A DNA stretch of 64,000 bases from Astropecten irregularis. Taxonomy: Eukaryota > Echinodermata > Asteroidea > Paxillosida > Astropectinidae. Of the stretch, positions 34,821 through 47,790 are shown piece after piece. Made by a program: the position numbers and the translations under genes. The stretch covers positions 17,132,931 to 17,196,930 of the forward strand of contig OZ020255.1 of assembly GCA_963971285.1 (NCBI GenBank). Reading direction: 5' to 3'. The notes beneath the pieces are model-generated. The model was not told where the DNA came from. It saw nothing but the letters and a program-made list of their open reading frames with translations, and searched no databases. Each line of letters starts with the position of its first letter. Position 1 is the stretch's first letter.

Positions 34821-36248
34821 CAAATGTGATGGACACTAATATACTATAAAAAATCAGTCATTTGTAGTACATTTAAAAAAGCATTTCATATGCGTGAATA
34901 ACGTTTTCCTAGCTTGGAATTGATATTCAGTATGAGTCAACGTCAAATAGTCACAGAGAATGAGTGAATTGTATGAAGTGCATTTTTAAGTTGCCAAGGA
35001 TGGGCCTTTCCTCTCAACGTTACCAGTTCACGTTAACTGATTGGATTTTAATTTGAAATTATTATTTCCTCGATACGTTATTGCTAATGGACTTTGAAAA
35101 CTCCTGGGTAACATACCAGGGTTGTCAGTACCACACTCCCTGTCGCAAGGATCGTTGTTTAATTGATCACATTGAGCTTTCACCTTTAAGGTTCGAGACC
35201 GATACAACCTCTATCTCCCCTTTGCTCACCTTTCGACCACGTTCTTGGCATGTGTGAACCGACATAGCTAAATCAGTGGAAAGTCAATCGAAGTCATTAG
35301 CCTCATGTACGGTCATATAAAGTCATCACCCCTTGTGTGTGTCGAAATTAAAAAATAAATGTACATTTTATTAAGTCATGGGTTTCAACCGCCACTAACA
35401 GACATCGCCTTCAAATTATGGCGCACTATTGGAAAGCTCTTTCCTTTTTCATCTCAGCATTTACAATATCGCAGTTATTTGATTTGAATTGTATGATTTC
35501 CTTTTTTTTTTTTTTTCTGAAGTGGGTTGTATGAGTCAAAGCAAAGATTGATTTTTAAAATGTATCACACTTAACTGCTAAGGAACCAGTAACATCACAA
35601 TGCGTGTTGCTATGGTGATATATTAACAACTGACGCTGAAAAACGGGGAAGCTTTGTAGAAAAGCGAACAAAGGTCGCCCAGTGGGGTCGGCGCAACACC
35701 ACATGCACACAGCACGCGGCGAAGCAGGACGCGACACGGGTATAGTGGATATTTTCCCTTTAAAGGTTAATTCATAGCTAGAGATTTCGCACAATGCCCT
35801 AATTCAATTTTTTTTTATAAAACACCGTGCATGCAGAGTATTATAAATATATAGGGCAAATTCAAAGAGCTTTTTCTGTGTTAAATGGTTGCTCAGGTTT
35901 TCAATAGATTTTTTGGCCGAGTGTTATAATTATGCAAAATCATATACGTAAAGCTTATACGTGTGCTCGTGTTTTGAATCTGCCTGCACATATACATCAG
36001 TATAATATATGTTTAAACAGCTTTTTTTTTTTGAGGTCCGACTGAATTGACTCAACGTTCAAGTTTTCCCATATTTATTTTTCCCATATTTATTTTTCCC
36101 ATTGTAGACAAATATGTATTTTGCAATCGACATTAATATTTGCCGAGTAAATTAATGGGTCTCGTTTCGCTGTTGGTGTTTTCCCCAAAATTTGTGATAT
36201 TTGTTTTGTTTCTGTTTACCATGATTTCGTTTTATTCAACCTTATATA
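34821..36248. other. Intergenic, no recognisable gene
   Basis: Holds a T run at about 35504-35517 and a threefold 'atttttcccatattt' short tandem repeat at about 36066-36102. The open frames lack motifs. Confidence 0.4.
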
Positions 36249-36709
36249 CAGCGTGTCCCCCCCCCCAAACCCCCCCCCCCCAAAAAAAAAAAAACCCGCA
36301 ACACTTTGTCAGGAACCATTTTGATAACATTAAACTGTTAATCACCTCAAGATTCAGTTATATGATACAACCATGTATTGGCTATCACCATGAAGAATTT
36401 AAGCAAAATCGGGCTGAAATTGGGACCTATTGAAAGAGTTCTCTCTAAAAACAAATTTGTAGTATTCCTGAATAAGTGGTCAATACACACATATTGTGTA
36501 TTGAAAGAAATGTGAAAGTCGGGTTGTGAGGTTGATTAATTCAGTCTTAGTTTTTTTCCTGAATTTCAGTCAAATTTTGCTCAAATTCTACATGGTGATA
36601 GCCAAGACATAGCTGTATCACATCTCTGTATCTTGAAGTGATAAGCAGTTTAATGTTCATATAAGAATTCTCGACAGAAATTGTTGCGTTTCTTTGGGGG
36701 GACACCCTG
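36249..36709 (+). mobile_element. MITE F, copy 3 (both ends present)
   Basis: Left end TA/CAGCGTGTCCCCCC with an expanded C/A run, then 'cgcaacactttgtc'; right end 'gttgcgtttctttgggggg' then 'acaccctg'. The halves are inverted relatives of each other over about 120-140 bp ('gctatcaccatg(a)agaattt' against 'aattctacatggtgatagc'). About 461 bp, non-coding. Confidence 0.8.
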
Positions 36710-37810
36710 GAAAAAGGGTGCCGCTCACTGTGAGCACAGCAAGAGACTGACATTTGTGTTTAAAATAAAACTAGGCTCCGTGTTAGGTTCGTTCTGATGA
36801 GATATGCATACCGCACATGCAAGGAACTTGAAATAGAAATCATTCGGGAATACTGCCATAATATGATTACCATTCACATTAATTTCAGTCATGTTCAAGT
36901 TACATACTATACAAGTCACATGACTATACTATAGAACTAGGTCACGATGTATGCAATCATTGTATTCCCTTATTATTGTGACATTTTGCATACAGGCAAT
37001 AATGACATGTGCAATTCCATGCGTTCAATACAGCAATATTCTCCTTCAATTCTTACCCAAATATTCCAAGCCTCTTCACGTTGAGTAGCCCAGGGTATGT
37101 TATATGCACGAGGTTCTATAGAGCAGCGGTTAAATCAATTTAAAATTCGAGAGCAAAAATGGGTTTGTGAAGAATGGGGGCCCGACCTTCCCGTCAATTA
37201 GTATATGGTTAACATGCATGCACGGCTTCTCATAACAAGACTAAAATCGGATCGGCTATATGAATTACGCCCGTAATACATGTTTTTTTTCTTCGTATCT
37301 TATTTTTCTAAAAGATGGACTGCTAAATTGTAGGCTGAAGTTAGATGTCTTTAATATACTGAATATAATGGCGGGTGTGCGTGTCAGTCAGATAACATAT
37401 AAAATGTAAAAATACAAGTAGCACTATATTGACTAAGTACAGTTTAAAAAGAGCATACTGATAACTGAAAATGGTGTATGATATTCTATAGTTTTGTTTA
37501 ATTAAGATTTGAAGCCTTCGACCCAAAAAAATCCCTGAAGGACAGAGAAAGAATGGTCAGTGGAAATGGTAGCTAATTGATTGGAGAATATTTGAACATT
37601 TCTATGTTTTATTTTTCTTGACATTTGATTGAATTGTCTCTACGGGAGATGGCTGCAATATCTCTGAGATTCCATTTGAGTTATGGGATGTTCTCTGTTG
37701 GTAATGTTTATTTTAGGATGGTTTTGGTAAGAGGACGGGTGTCTGGTAATTCAGCTTCTGTTAGGGTTTGGGTATAGATATGTTTAACATTTTGAAGGGT
37801 TTTGAAGTTA
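36710..37810. other. No recognisable feature
   Basis: AT-rich intergenic sequence with short open frames only. Confidence 0.4.
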
Positions 37811-38258
37811 CACCCTACACACTACTTCATGTATGCATACTACACCCTAAATTCTATATACAACATACAATCCTACATTATACGTCCTACACCCTACACC
37901 CTTCATTCCACACCCTACTTTCTACACCTTACAACCCTTTATTCTACACACTGTAAGTCTTCATTCTACACCCTACAACCCTACATTCTACACACTATAA
38001 CCCTTCATTCTACACCCTTCAACCCTACATTCTACATTCTGCACCCTACATTTTACTCCCAACATTCTACAACCTACATTCTACATCTAGTTCTACACCC
38101 TAGAACCCTACATTCTACACACTTCAACCCTTCCGTCTACACCTATACATTCTACATTCTACACCCTACATTCTACGACATACACTCTACAACCTACATT
38201 CTATACCCTACATTACAGCATTCTACACCCTATACACCTTACACCCTACATCCCTACA
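37811..38258 (+). repeat. CCCTACA/TTCTACA-rich minisatellite, about 450 bp
   Basis: Degenerate tandem mixture of 'caccctaca' and 'ttctaca' words, with a period near 7-8 bp and higher-order units of about 15 and 30 bp. It is read through as a 163-codon frame rich in Tyr, Thr, His, Ser and Leu, which is a product of the repeat. It resembles but does not equal the telomere repeat CCCTAA. Confidence 0.9.
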
Positions 38259-39943
38259 GATGGTATTGTCTTGACTATGCGGTTGGTAAATAGAGGCCAT
38301 ATTGGCGATGCCCTTGTTCTTATTCTGCACAGACTGGCATCCTTAAGCAGCATCTTCCTCCTTTTCTTGTCATCTATCACGATTGTGTCTCCGATGCCTG
38401 TCAGGTCTGATTATCAAACCCTGTTCCTTGACCGTGCATCCCACCTCCATCATGGCGTCTGCCTCACTTCCTATTATACCCTTCCTGTCCTCAGTCGTTG
38501 TATTCATGAAGGAAAGTAGCGAGTCGTATCTTGTATCAACCCTTGGGTTCCTCGTCCATTGTCCAGGCGTACCTCAAACAATGATTGATGCTCTGCTCTC
38601 TTGCCGGCGCTCCCCTCCCGACTTGTTACTCGATAAATGCCGACTCTTGATGGATCTGGCTGCCGCGCGATGTATAGAATGGGGTCGCCCATCAGCTTGC
38701 TGGGAAAGATAGATCTTTCAGGTTCTTTCGCAATTGGAGACCGCCGCGTTATTTGCTTAGGGTATTATCTAGGGGCCTATATCAGGGTGGGACACAACGG
38801 ATAGTAAAATTTGTGGCCCGAACTGAATGGTGGGAGTGGAAATTCGCCACGCGCCATGCTTATAATGTTCAAAAGCCAGTGTTTAATTTGTTGGCAAATG
38901 CACTCGATATTTTGTATCTGGTTTGAAAAGATGGCAAAGAACTAGGGGAAGTATGCGAAAAGACTCGGATGTTATCCCCAAGTGTCGTATATCCTTAGAA
39001 ATTAAGCTTTTCGTTGGCTCTCAGCAGTCTTCTAGCAGTAATGGGGTATCTGGGGTATCTGGCACATGTAGTTCCGAACCATTTTTGTGGTCAACCTTAC
39101 AGGCGTCCCACATAAGCACCGCCTAGGTTTAATAACAACCCGTGAGCATTATGCAACCTTAGATATGGGACTATAACATTTTCACCTTAATCTGATGACT
39201 GTGGAACGCAAAAATAGGCTTTTCATGAGAAATGGACGTTGATGCTGGCCTCATGTTCCAAAACGGCCAAAATGAAATATCGCATCGCACAGTACATCAT
39301 CACATATCCCAATTGATCAGAACTTGACCAAGAATAAACATCGGTCGATTTTTAATCTCGCGGATGAGATTTAATATTAGCGCTGAGATTTACAGGCATC
39401 TGTGTGTTCTTAGCCTCCTTCCTTTTTACTTTTCAATGCTTCCCAGGTGTGACGTCACGGACAGCTGTCCACTTGATCCGACGGCTCTTTGGAAATTCAT
39501 TGAAGCTTTCTCCTTGAGTCCGGTCCATTATTCATTTTCAATCTTGCAGCTGTCTTATCCAGCCTGTTCCATCCTCAAATACCCCTCATCAATTTACCCA
39601 TCCCCGTTCCGTCTTCCCCCTCCCCTTTTCATTTCTCTTCTGTTCTTTTTTCTGACACACTTCGCTGTTTACTTGTTGGTGAGTGATGGCGTACGTCCAA
39701 TGGAGGCTTACGTACCTTGCTGTTAAGTGTTAATTAAGGGCATCTTCTTCGACTGTGAAGTGTCTTTCTGTCTTTCCTGAGTTTAGCGTTCGTACATCAA
39801 AATATTCATTCTCCGGACTGTACCATTTCCCACCATTTCCCCCTCTTTTTATCGTCTTCGTGTTGTGTAATACACCTGTATCTGTAATATACCTGCGAAA
39901 TGATCCTTGGGGTTGGGCAGTCACTTTTTCTTTGTTCACTTTT
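38259..39943. other. Intergenic, no recognisable gene
   Basis: Open frames at 38383-38712 and 39364-39726 are hydrophobic or Ser-rich because of pyrimidine-rich DNA. I see no domain, and no confident exon. Confidence 0.4.
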
Positions 39944-39992
39944 CAATAACATTAAAATTCAGTCAGTTTCCCTTGTGGTTATTTGATGATTA
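39944..39992 (+). repeat. SINE tail fragment
   Basis: 'attaaaattcagtcagtttc' and 'ccttgtggttatttgatgat' match the tail of the SINE fragment at 33031-33150. No tRNA-like head. Confidence 0.5.
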
Positions 39993-40183
39993 TACCTGTA
40001 TCTTGTTTGTTCTATATTTATTGAGCGATTCCTCGGAGACATTTTGGATCAGTTTGATTAAGTTGCAGATGTCGCACTCGTTGTTTGTACTAGAAAGGAA
40101 ACGTCTTAATTGCGTTGTTGTGAAACGCTCCCCTGTTTTAATCAATCGTGTGTATACTGTAGCCAAACAAACCATAAAAGCAG

Positions 40184-40393
40184 TAAACTGTTGGGGTCCC
40201 AGTGGTAAGTCTAACAGACAGGATCGTCGTAGCTAACGATGGCATAGAGAGTAGACCACGGTCTTACGATATCTTGTGAATCTGCAGTATCTTCAAACTG
40301 TTGAGGTTCAGCGGTAATATACAACATGCAGGATCTACGTGGCTTACCAGTCGTCTAGAGTAGACCCACGCTCTTACGATATCGTGTGAATCT
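40184..40393 (+). repeat. Two-copy tandem repeat, period about 110 bp
   Basis: 'aaactgttggggtcccagtgg' (40184) recurs diverged at 40294. Each unit has 'caggatc' in the middle and ends 'tcttacgatatc(t/g)tgtgaat'. No other copy was seen. Confidence 0.75.
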
Positions 40394-41357
40394 TAAAGTT
40401 TCCTTCGTAAGGGCCATCTGGGAAAACAAGACGCCTTTTACAAACGAGGAACGGTAGCATGTTTCGCGACACCTGCAGCCAGCAACACGTTCAGGTGTTA
40501 AACGCAGGCTCGTCCACCGCGAGAGCAGCTGCAGTCAATTAATGAGTAATTTTCACCGGGAAATGCCTGGCGTATAACTCGCACATAACCGGTATTAAAA
40601 AGCAATTAATTTATTTGTCAAGCGACAGCGCGCGAAATAAAAAGGAGAAAAGTTCTCGCAGCGAATTCCCACCTCGATCGGGACTCTATTCGGATCCGAT
40701 CAGTGTATTATATCCATGGGTTATTTAAAGATAGAGTTAATGATAACCGGTCTTAAAATAGCATTGATCCATATTTATTAGTCGCAGAATTGCATCAGTT
40801 TATTATCAAGGAGAACTCTACCCCATGTGCATCATGCAGACTTATTCATGAGTTGAACTTTCAGAGCATATTCGTACTATGACCGTCATGACCGTCTGTC
40901 ACCGCGGTGTGTATGTAGTGCATGTAGTGTATAAGTATAACCATCGTCAGCCCTATCGATCATATTTGAAGGACACCCAGATATGTTGTCATAAGACTGA
41001 AGAACGTAGCATCATATTGAGCTTTGGGAATATTTTTTAGCATGGCCAGTCCCTATTTCCCCCCTAAAATTGTGTCAACGAATTTGGTAGACAGTGCGGA
41101 TGATATTATGCGGTTCTGGAATTAGAAACTCCCTTTCCCCGCCTCTTATATAGACCAGACAATTTGTCCTGACACTCAAGCTCCATGAAGGCTGCCTGGT
41201 TGCAGAAACATCCTGGAGACGGAGGTGTGAATCTCCTCGGCTTTACCGTGGAGTATGCGCACTCAATCATGTCCTGCATCGCATCTGTCTGCTTCACTTT
41301 CAGTCAATCACCACATACCGCCTCTTAAAGGGATGATTGAACAGAAATGCTACATCT
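40394..41357. other. No recognisable feature
   Basis: Intergenic sequence without shared repeats or convincing open frames. Confidence 0.4.
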
Positions 41358-41600
41358 TATGTGGATCGGTTTGCAGAAACACCATGTAAGAATCATTTGT
41401 ACTTTCGTACTTCTTATTACGTCCAACTTCTCGTATCAACGTTTCGACTAGCCTGCTGTAGTCCATCTGATGAGGACTAGAGCAGGCTAGTCGAAACGTT
41501 GAGACCTTACGAGAAGTGCGAACGAATTTTATTATATGGTGTTTTTGCAAACCGATCCACATACCAATTGTTACCATGCAAAGACTCAAATCTGTAATGT
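41358..41600. mobile_element. Foldback element (AACGTTTCGAC type), full copy
   Basis: Arms of about 95 bp: left 'tatgtggatcggtttgcaga' to 'aacgtttcgactagcctgct'; right 'agcaggctagtcgaaacgtt' to 'tttgcaaaccgatccacata'. The loop is 'gtagtccatctgatgaggacta'-like (41457-41482). The right flank 'taccatgcaaagactcaa' is shared with the foldbacks at 18791 and 63495. Confidence 0.8.
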
Positions 41601-42249
41601 AACATCTTGTTTTCTTCCTCATCGTGTACTTTACTTACATCAGCAAGATTGTTTTGTTGCCCAAATGATTTTGGACATCAACTTGAGGCAGCAGGCTCTT
41701 CGATCGTAAATCTAATTTGCTTGTCATGCATTATGCATTTATTGATCATTGATACGAGGTATTAGGTGATATGACGTTAAACTTCGTTTGATCAATAAGG
41801 TAGCATCATAATTTGACGAACTGTGACTGTCAACACGTGGAATTGAGTTACCGATAAGTTTATCTCTTTTGCGTATTATCCCCTTAGTTAAAAACCAATA
41901 CTGCAATGTTGGTATCAAAACACATTATGCCTATAAATAGCGCCATTTGTTTATGTAATATTTCGCAAGCGCACTTTCCATGTCAACGGTTGTCCCACAA
42001 AAGCATGTATTATGACAGGACCATTCACACTGCTGTACAAGGTTGATTCTTTCAACCTCCGTGAGATAAAAGTGCATGGATACATGTAATCTATACACGC
42101 AGTCGTGGGCGACTGTCGGTGGCACAACGGCTCAAATCTCTAGAGTTTTTGCACTTTTCGAAACGTAATTGTATCACATATTTTGACACAAGAAGGGCGT
42201 GTTAAGGAATTGAATAATGCAAGGAAAAAACAAAGACAAAATCAGAAGC

Positions 42250-42604
42250 TTAAAGGTAGTATCATACCTTGGTAGCATACTGAAACGGAAATCTTCACAG
42301 ATGTACCTATGACTTACAGGGTATAAAGATGGTGATGGTAGAAACATACCGTTAAAATTGTTCTGCCTGAAATGCTGTTAATATCCAGAAAAGAGTAAAA
42401 TCAGTGACCCAAATTATTTTGGATCTTTTCAAGATCAAAAATAAAAGAGAGAAGACTTAAGATATTACTGTGGCCGATTTTCACAAGTGGTCAGCATGAC
42501 TGAAATTTCACAGATGACTGTTACTGTATCTTCCTTTCCTTGATATTTTTGCCCATGCATCTGTAATTTCTTTGACAAAAACTAAAGTATGATATTACCT
42601 TTAA
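42250..42604 (-). mobile_element. MITE B, copy 5 (TACTTTGG-type ends, inverted)
   Basis: Starts TTAAAGGTAGTATCATACCT and ends 'aaagtatgatattacctttaa'. The core contains 'agggtataaagatggtgatgg' and 'gtagaaacataccgttaaaa'. About 355 bp, non-coding. Confidence 0.85.
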
Positions 42605-45341
42605 GGTTCACTGGGTGTTTGTTTGCTGAGATTGGAGAGTTTTACCATCTTCATTTTCTTAGTCCACCCGCGCCTCTTGTAAGACCTATGGTAAGACAGT
42701 CTTGTTGCCTCTGCGGCTCGCAGGAAGACATGTATCAAAGTGGAACTGATGATCATGTTCTTGTTTTTGAAGGGAAGGGGTTGTGGCTTGATACAACAAA
42801 GCGCAGGTGTAATCACTGGGATGGGATGTTGTTTTTGTCGATGGAAAGAAAATAACCCCCGACCGGCAACTCAGTGATGAGGCACAGATTTGTCTTTCAG
42901 AAAACTGACACGTCGCATTGAGTATAGAAAGATGTTGATGATGTAGGCCTAATAATCAGAGCGGTTGAATTTTGTTTGATTTAAGCTTTCGCTGTAGCAA
43001 TTTATAATTTGACGACATCGATAGACTGGCGTCAGTATGTACACCATTATATTGCCATGCTGTCAGATGCTCCCTTATAAATGAAACACGTGCAGACTGG
43101 AAAGTCTGATAACGTTCAATACAAAATACGAGAAAAGAAATGTAATTTATCATGATAATTATTGCTCTGCATGTCATGGAGTGAGTTGGACTGCCGTTGG
43201 AGTCTATATACTTCTCATTAACTGTTTATTAATGCTACTGGCATTTTTCATTTCATTAACTTTTCCTCATATTACTGAACGGTCTGGGGAACTCGTAGGC
43301 CGAAGCCAATGCACAATGCTTCCGCACGTTTGGAGCGATTACCAGTAGAAACTCATTCGCATGTTCCGACCTGGCTTCCAACAAAACGTCGGCCCGTGTA
43401 AAAATGTATGCTGATTGATGACTTCTATCGACCACCGCCCTAAGGCAGAATCAGTAATGCTATACGAGTATACTGCTTACATAAAATAACACGCTAGGTT
43501 ATAATAATCCAAGATGGCCGCCATGGGCGCAACAGTGATAATTGCATGTGTTCAGATGCCACGCCGATTTTGTTTGGCGCGCGTTCTTTTGCAAATGATG
43601 CAACATTAAAATGAAATTGTTGGCACCTATAGCCCCACGGGTATATGGCTTCTACGTGCGTTGTCGTCTGCGATGATATATGTATAACTAAGGGAAAGCG
43701 ACTGACGTTGTATCAGTACTTCTAGCCTTCCATGTACCTCAGAGACGGGGTGGAATACAAAACTCACAATGAGATACAAGTGCCCCTCGATCGTCACTTT
43801 ATGCTGTTCATTTGTGATGCCGATCGCGCCTCCACCAACTAATAATTCGTCGTTTAATTGAGCAGGTAGCTGTGGGATTTAAACGGTCCACGAAATTGAC
43901 GGTGCAAGGAGGCAGGCAGGCAGGCTGACACGTACGGGCAAACCCCAATGGAGGCAGGGCCGTGCGATCTAATGAAATACCAGTTAATTTCGTTTGCCTT
44001 GGCTTCGAGTGGGAATGGTTTGATCTCCGGCTTGTCGAATCGACCGTGTCCGGGCCTCCAGTTCTGTTTCTTCTTTCAAAAAAGACCTTGCCAAAGCAGT
44101 TTACACTGGGGAACCATAACATTCAATTCTTCTCGCTCGGCATTCAGTCTTAGGACGCACGCTTGCTCGGGGCACCTTTATGAACACCATTTTTTTGCTA
44201 GGTTGTTGACAAGCCAACCATGGGTTTTGCTCTGTCACTTCCTTTTGGGTTCTCTGTACGCTGCCATATCATTTTTTTGATGGATTGCCTGACACAGCAC
44301 CAAGCTTGAAATCCACGCGGGTAGCACGTATTGATTGTCTAATGTCATGTTTGTCCTAGGTTCGCCATAGAAATCCCCCAACGCTCCCCGAAAAGTCGAA
44401 GTGTTTTTGTTTGGCAAACATTGCACTCAACCTAAACCACTTAATTCAAGAGGTGATGGATGAACACGTCGCTAACTAATCCAGTGCCAAGCAGCCAATG
44501 TGAATGACTCTCTCTCTCTGTTGGATGGTAGAGACCTCCTATACGGAACAAATACCAGAGCGAAGCAATTCATCTTCTTATATGCAAACTTCGACGGATA
44601 TCAGAACCTTACTTCTGTCTTTTGTCACGAGAGAAAAAAAAAGTGGCAAAAAAGAAACATTTTTATCACTCCAAAGACAAAAAAACGCCGACAGATATGT
44701 CTCCGTGTTGCGCATAAGAACTGATACTGGAGCCTTTTCATCCCTGAGTCTCTCCACCGAAGTTGAATCGGAATCCCCGACCAACCTTTCATTGTATTTG
44801 ATCCAGGAAACCTGAAAAGGGATGCCAGCGAGTATCGCTGTTCATCCTTTCAGTCACCCCCGCTTCGCTGAAACCGAATCCACCAGCCGCTCTGCCCCCA
44901 GTTCTAGAGACAGAACATGAAGACGGTGAAATATCGGGTGACGCTATGTCACCCATCGGGGAGTTTTGTTCAGGAGGCAAAGGCAGGGTGATCAAAAGGC
45001 ACGTGCGGACTGGAGAGTATACCTGAAAGGAGGGCTGATAATGCACATCCTGAGCTATATGAAACAAAGCTGACAGCCTTTAAGGGGGAACATACACCAA
45101 TCGGTAACAGTGATGGTCGTGCCTGGGGTTCTAACTCCAGTTTCACTGGCTCTTTGCACTGGCTCTTTGCTCGGAATTGCAGATTATTCGATTTGTCCTG
45201 CTCCTTGATGGGCGAGTACCGGGTATAAATGGATTCATTAATGACTCAAGTGTGTTCGGTCGTATCCCATCACGAAATCCTTCTTTTTGGAAGTCTTAGA
45301 AGTATACAATACCTCCACAGCTAACTTCTAGGATGTCTGCA
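42605..45341. other. Intergenic, no recognisable gene
   Basis: A YY1-like string 'aagatggccgccatgg' lies near 43512. Open frames at 43808-44122 (-), 43948-44280 (+), 44504-44815 (+) and 44789-45067 (-) overlap one another and have no motif. Confidence 0.4.
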
Positions 45342-45521
45342 TCCTTTCTCAAAGGTCGGCTCAGGCTCAGGCTCCGACTCTGAATCCAAATTTAATACAG
45401 GTATGAAAATAGAGGCTTTTGGCTGCAGTTAGGAAGTAGATTCTCTGGTTTGAAAAGGACAAACGCGTATGAAAACAGAGACGAATCCGGAGCCGGAGTC
45501 GGAGCCGAGCTTTGGGAAAGG
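45342..45521. mobile_element. Element E, copy 4 (short)
   Basis: The left arm 'tcggctcaggctcaggctc' and the right arm 'gagccggagtcggagccga' are inverted. The core 'gaaaatagaggcttttggct' and 'ggaagtagattctctgg' is the best match to copies 1 and 2. About 180 bp. Confidence 0.75.
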
Positions 45522-47714
45522 CCATTGGTTTTACTTGACCTGATAGATGTAGGTCTACACTTTGGATTCAACTTTGTTCGTGGACTTCTTTCATACAGAA
45601 GCAAGCCTTTAGCCTTGATTTCGCCATTATTTATTTCCCACTTACTTTATTAAGGTTTGCTTGTTTGCCAAATACTTCGTAGGTCTGATGGAATGTAGAG
45701 GGTTTAACTTATGTACATATTCCTTTCACAAGCAAGTTTGTTTAAGTTTTCACTGGGTGAATGCTGTTTGTTTTCTTTGGAGTGGGTTGAGCCTTCTTGC
45801 CTTTAGCGGTTTTCTTTTTAAGTTCGATTTAATTGTGTTGCTTTTTGGCATAAAGCAAACACCGTACAAACATAAAAAAGGACATAAACGGATTTAAAGC
45901 ACGTACTTCTAGAGAGACGACTTTAAGTTCACTGTCCCGTTGGCCTCTTTAACAGCCAGGAATAGATTCGACTTGTAGGATAGGTTAACAAGTTTCAATC
46001 TGTAGTTCCTTGGACGAGAATTATCCCCTTGAGCACGGATGACGTCTGTAATTCATCCCGCCCCCAGTGCTGGAAAAAAACTGTAATGACCCTGAATCTG
46101 AATCAGCCCGACTGTTCACAGACTCTTTTACCTGTTCAGGGAGGGACTTAGCGTGTGATAAATTGACAAGAGATCGAATCGAGAGAGGTTGCCTATGAGA
46201 ATGCCAAACCAGGGAAGCTTCATTAGATTAGATGACTGTAGACGTTACCTTTAGGGCTTCCTGACCGTCTGGATAAAGGCCCAGCAGGCTTCAGTTAGAT
46301 CGTAAGAAACTATAGTCTTCTGCTGCATCTCTCGGTTACATGCATCGACCAATTTTTGCGGATGACTCCAAATCAAATCAGATTTGAGGCACTGCATTTA
46401 GAGGAAGTATGCATTTAACAAGGTTTGCGACAGATATGCAATAAGACTCTCTTCAAATTTTGAGCTGCTGGGAAGAAAGGAACTCCGTCAGTAGGAGAAA
46501 GGGTACTGCAAATTGGTACAAAATTGCTGTTCTGATTTGCAGTGTGTTTGAAGGGTATAGACTGATGATGCAGAAGTAGAATGGCTTGATCCCGGGGCCT
46601 GCGATCCAAGAGCCCTGGCTTGATCCTACGGATGTGATGGGACTGGTATAGATACACGTTTCTGAGATCCTTCTGATCTGCAATGCCAAGGGTTTTTCTT
46701 CTATTGAAAGGTTTTCAATTCAATTTTCCTTGACTGACAGAGGAGTCTGTTATTTCCAAGGCATGCAGCTTGTGTTAGTTCACAGAAAGTGTACTATAAC
46801 TGTCTAGTTTGTATTGCACGTACGTACAATGACATATCAAATTATAATTATACCATCCAGTCATGCCTGTTTGCGTGCTCTTCATTGCTTCGTCAGTCGC
46901 TGGATCTCACGTATTATGTTCATGGACTTTCCCCCAAACAACGACATCGTGATTTTCATGAAGAAGTTGAAACGTTAAACGGGTCACGTAGAGCACTCTG
47001 TACGCTCGATGCACAGATAAATACAACGGTTGTTGTCCGTTTGGCGACGCAGATGCCATTTGGGCGGGAAAGTGCTCCGCGTGTTACAGAAAAAATGTGC
47101 TTGAAAAACGTCACGCGCGCGCGCGGTTTTTGTGTGCAGCACGTGTCGTCTGCTCGCCACAGGCCACTGGTAATACGTAAGGCATAGCATGCACCCATAT
47201 ACACGTTCGCTTGGCCTGGTTTGAATTTTGTCTCTGTGTCACTTCACAGTAACATTGGAAGATACCCCAAGCAGGATGCAAAAGCTTCAATAGGAATCCC
47301 TTGATTCTCACGCCAGGAGAGGTTTGATACTCACAGTTCGTGCATGAAATCTGCTTGGGGCATCAGCAACGCGATGTCTAGGTAGATTAATCATTTGGTA
47401 CAGCGTTAGTTGCTGCAGCTCACAAGCCAACAACCCGCTCGAATCTAATGTGAAATTACTTTGATCAATCAGAAATGGCTTAGCTTGTCTGCTTCTCTCA
47501 CTGTCTACCCCATGACTTAAATATGTTCAAGTAAATTTACTGAAAAATTTCAAATATAATTAAAAAAATAAATTCAACATACTTTGTACGTAATGTGCAG
47601 CCAATTGCTGAATCCAGTTATACCATTGTTTCTCTTGCAGTGGATTTAATTGATATAAAACAAAGGACATGTATTCCTTGTGATGTTTTAGCTAAATTAA
47701 TTACCAATTTAGTT
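45522..47714. other. Intergenic, no recognisable gene
   Basis: The 132-codon frame at 46789-47187 is shadowed by frames on the other strand and has no motif. No shared repeats were found. Confidence 0.4.
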
Positions 47715-47790
47715 TTGCTTGGCGTTAGGTGGGTCTGACGCGTTTCGATCATAGTTGGATCTTACTCAAAGGCTAAGTGACAAGAGGTCA
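47715..47790 (+). mobile_element. Foldback H fragment
   Basis: 'gtctgacgcgtttcgatcat' and 'ttggatcttactcaaaggct' correspond to one arm of hairpin H1 at 14075 and the fragment at 21605. Single arm only. Confidence 0.45.

Noticed and set aside
37802-38293. 163-codon open frame rich in Tyr, Thr, His and Leu
   Set aside because: It is the translation of the CCCTACA/TTCTACA minisatellite, not a protein.
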